Shown here: in pieces, positions 5,981 through 7,524 of the stretch
Layout of the letters: each line of letters opens with the position of its first letter
How positions within the stretch are numbered: the first letter of the stretch is position 1
NCBI GenBank assembly: GCA_030624355.1
Contig: JAUXKG010000107.1
Location: forward strand, 1-7,524
DNA length: 7,524 nt
Reading direction: 5' to 3'
Origin: Acidobacteriota bacterium
Lineage (GTDB): Bacteria > Acidobacteriota > UBA6911 > RPQK01 > JADFOI01
Position numbers and translations under genes: made by a program
The notes under the pieces: model-generated
Databases searched by the model: none
What the model saw: only the letters and a program-made list of their open reading frames with translations
Told to the model about the DNA's origin: nothing

Positions 5981-6580
5981 CTACTTCTGGCGTGGGTTCT
6001 CTGGCTTTTTCAGGACGGAGAGATGATCGCGGTAGCTGGTGCGAACGGCGATGAAGTCCTTGTGTCTCAGTTTTAGTTCGCTGGCCACCTGTCGGATCTC
6101 CCGATCCTCAGCTCCCGACACGTCCTGATCGCTGGCGGAAACTGCGAAAAGACAGCTTAAAAGGTCGAGCTTTTGGTTCTGGTCGGCGATCTCATTGAAC
6201 TGACGGGTTACCAGATAGTTTTCGGTGTGACCAAAGAGCAGGTTCTGGGTCTTGGCGATCTGCACTACCATAATGGCTTGTTCCTCAGGCAGGTGTCCGT
6301 ACTTCATGACGATCTGCTCCATTTCGCCGGTCTCCTCGTCGCTGATTGTGAGATCGGCATGAGCGATACGACCGAGAATATAAGCGAAGGCGGCAGTGTA
6401 GCGGGCCTGCTGCGGTTCCATCTGATCCAGTGCCCGGACGATCTTGCGCACCGTCTCGGTACTATCATCCGAAGCCTTTTCATCCTGTAGACCTAGAAAC
6501 CTGAGAATGGACCTAGAGGGACTGAGCAGGCACGGTACCCTGATCGACCCGGGTAGGTCAAGGCGGGCCGGAACCGTCAC
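5981..6580 (-). CDS. TerB-family protein
   Basis: This is a mostly helical, soluble protein of up to 199 residues. The TerB-like core runs from about 60 to 190 and has two acidic helix-loop units: AHADLTISDEETGEMEQIV (Asp76, Glu82, Glu83) and SASDQDVSGAEDREIRQVA (Asp151, Asp153, Glu158). These resemble the metal-binding repeats of TerB, a family named for tellurite resistance but widespread without that role. No other ter gene is present, so tellurite resistance should not be inferred. GTG 6580 is the only conventional GTG or ATG start in frame before the core. It lacks a Shine-Dalgarno, and the first 24 residues look unlike the family, which usually begins near the ILRFLGL segment (25-31). 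The true start may therefore be internal and non-canonical. The stop is 13 bases from that of the DUF971 gene, which converges on it. Confidence 0.75.
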   Translation of the reverse strand: MTVPARLDLPGSIRVPCLLSPSRSILRFLGLQDEKASDDSTETVRKIVRALDQMEPQQARYTAAFAYILGRIAHADLTISDEETGEMEQIVMKYGHLPEEQAIMVVQIAKTQNLLFGHTENYLVTRQFNEIADQNQKLDLLSCLFAVSASDQDVSGAEDREIRQVASELKLRHKDFIAVRTSYRDHLSVLKKPENPRQK

Positions 6581-6629
6581 GGCCCACTCACTTGTCTGTC
6601 TTCACGTATACTGATGGTCAGGTCTCAAG

Positions 6630-6655
6630 TATAAAATGGACATTGCGGGAGAGGG
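6630..6655 (+). promoter_or_regulatory. Possible -10 box and Shine-Dalgarno of the DUF11 gene
   Basis: TATAAA at 6630-6635 could be a -10 box, with no recognisable -35 box. The purine-rich GGAGAGGG at 6648-6655 ends seven bases before GTG 6663 and supports that start. The terB start is 82 bases away on the other strand, so this interval serves both genes. Confidence 0.4.
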
Positions 6656-6662
6656 ATCCTGA

Positions 6663-7524
6663 GTGAGACTCTTGAATCGTATTTCTTTTGTTACCAAAGG
6701 TTTGTTGGTTCTCCTGTTGGGCACCGGACTGCTTTTATCCTCCACAGTTATGGCCCAGGATGCCGACATTTCAGTAACTATAAGCGACTCGTCCGATCCG
6801 GTATTCGTTGGCCAGAACCTCACTTACGATGTCCGGGTGACAAACAATGGTCCCTCAGACGCTTTGGCTGTGACGTTGATCGATTCCCTGCCCGGGAGTG
6901 TGATCTTTGTTTTGGCGGATCCGGCGCAAGGGAACTGCAGTGAGTCGGCGGGCACGGTGACCTGTGAGCTGGACTCGCTGGCTAACGGGGTTGAGGTACA
7001 GGTCATGATTAAAGTGATCCCCACGTCGTTGGGAATGATCACAAATTCCGCCGAAGCTATGCTTAGTGACTTGGCCATCCTTTTTGGACAGTCGGATCCC
7101 GAATCCTCGAACAACAGCGTGGTGGAAACCACCGAAGTAAACATTGGTATTGACCTTTCGATTACCAAGAGTGATTCACCCGATCCTGTGACGGTTGGCC
7201 AGAACCTCACTTACGATGTCGGAGTAACCAACAATGGTCCCTCGAATGCCACCGATGTGACGTTGACCGATACCTTGCCTGAGGAAGTGACCTTTGTCTC
7301 AGCCGATGCGGAGCAAGGCAGCTGCAGTCAATCTGTTGCTACGGTCACCTGCGACCTGGGTTCGCTGGACGAAGGAACCGTGGTTCGAGTCACCATTGTG
7401 GTGATCCCCACGTCGCCGGGAATCATTATCACGAATTCGGCTCAAGTAGCCGGGACTGAGCCGGATCTCGACTCCTCCAACACTAGCGTGACCGAGACCA
7501 CTCGAGTCATCGGTGATCTTAGCA
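6663..7524 (+). CDS. Exported DUF11-repeat surface protein, 3' part missing
   Basis: The frame is open for 287 codons from GTG 6663 to the window edge, directly after an in-frame TGA at 6660-6662. A classical signal peptide is visible: basic start RLLNR, hydrophobic core GLLVLLLGTGLLLSS, and a cleavage site VMA-QD after residue 31. Two DUF11 (TIGR01451-type conserved repeat) units follow, each about 129 residues, with the hallmarks SDSxDPVxVGQNLTYDV, VTNNGPS, VTLxDxLP and TNSA. Each unit has a cysteine pair (GNCSESAGTVTCEL and GSCSQSVATVTCDL) that could form a disulfide outside the cytoplasm. DUF11 units are immunoglobulin-like folds in cell-surface and secreted proteins, often in long arrays, so the full protein may be much larger. 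A structural or adhesive role is an inference. Cell-surface anchoring cannot be judged because the C-terminus is outside. Confidence 0.87.
   Translation, partial: MRLLNRISFVTKGLLVLLLGTGLLLSSTVMAQDADISVTISDSSDPVFVGQNLTYDVRVTNNGPSDALAVTLIDSLPGSVIFVLADPAQGNCSESAGTVTCELDSLANGVEVQVMIKVIPTSLGMITNSAEAMLSDLAILFGQSDPESSNNSVVETTEVNIGIDLSITKSDSPDPVTVGQNLTYDVGVTNNGPSNATDVTLTDTLPEEVTFVSADAEQGSCSQSVATVTCDLGSLDEGTVVRVTIVVIPTSPGIIITNSAQVAGTEPDLDSSNTSVTETTRVIGDLS
6765..7524 (+). repeat. Tandem 387-base DUF11 coding repeat
   Basis: Units start at 6765 and 7152. Exact matches occur at a constant offset of 387 bases: a 27-base block at 6807-6833 and 7194-7220, AACAATGGTCCCTC at 6843 and 7230, and GTGATCCCCACGTCG at 7014 and 7401. 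The second unit is cut 14 bases short by the window edge. Confidence 0.88.

Noticed and set aside
5981..6580. Tellurite-resistance locus
   Set aside because: Only a single TerB-like gene is present, with no terZ, terD, terC or related genes nearby.
6602..7210. Two minus-strand open frames beginning with the same MRFWPT sequence
   Set aside because: They mirror the DUF11 repeats. Their similarity to each other comes from the 387-base tandem repeat on the plus strand.

Overview
The window is ordinary-looking bacterial chromosome with eight genes: five on the minus strand (the first cut by the left edge) and three on the plus strand (the last cut by the right edge). Base composition is moderate, a little over half GC by eye. 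The E1 subunits of the branched-chain keto acid dehydrogenase type, a signal-peptide-bearing aminopeptidase P, an Mrp ATPase next to a free-standing DUF971 protein, a lysine-rich histone-like protein and a DUF11 surface protein together suggest a Gram-negative bacterium, possibly Acidobacteriota. This placement is an inference from memory of similar gene sets and is not proven by the sequence.

Left part, minus strand (1-3650): reading leftward, a secreted Xaa-Pro aminopeptidase is followed by a 67-residue protein made almost wholly of Lys and Ala, and then by E1-alpha and E1-beta of a thiamine-diphosphate 2-oxoacid dehydrogenase of the branched-chain type. A strong hairpin and a C-rich, G-poor tract separate the lysine-rich gene from the dehydrogenase operon. 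That operon has its own promoter-like sequence almost on top of the E1-alpha start codon.

Middle (3651-4513): a 199-base intergenic stretch carries two kinds of degenerate short repeats. The second kind runs into the 3' end of the RNase HI gene (rnhA, minus strand) and encodes its last dozen residues. rnhA also has a promoter-like element at its start codon. The 121 to 139 bases between rnhA and mrp are a divergent promoter region.

Right part (4514-7524): mrp (Fe-S cluster carrier ATPase) and a DUF971 gene 17 bases downstream form a two-gene plus-strand unit, probably serving iron-sulfur cluster delivery. A TerB-family gene converges on it from the minus strand. Divergent from terB is an exported protein built of tandem DUF11 repeats 129 residues long, which runs off the right edge.

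I found no CRISPR array, RNA gene, insertion sequence or phage gene. I see no clear new multi-gene system. The points most worth checking are the near-leaderless promoters, the intergenic repeats that extend into rnhA, the lysine-rich protein and its terminator region, and the recently homogenised DUF11 repeats.
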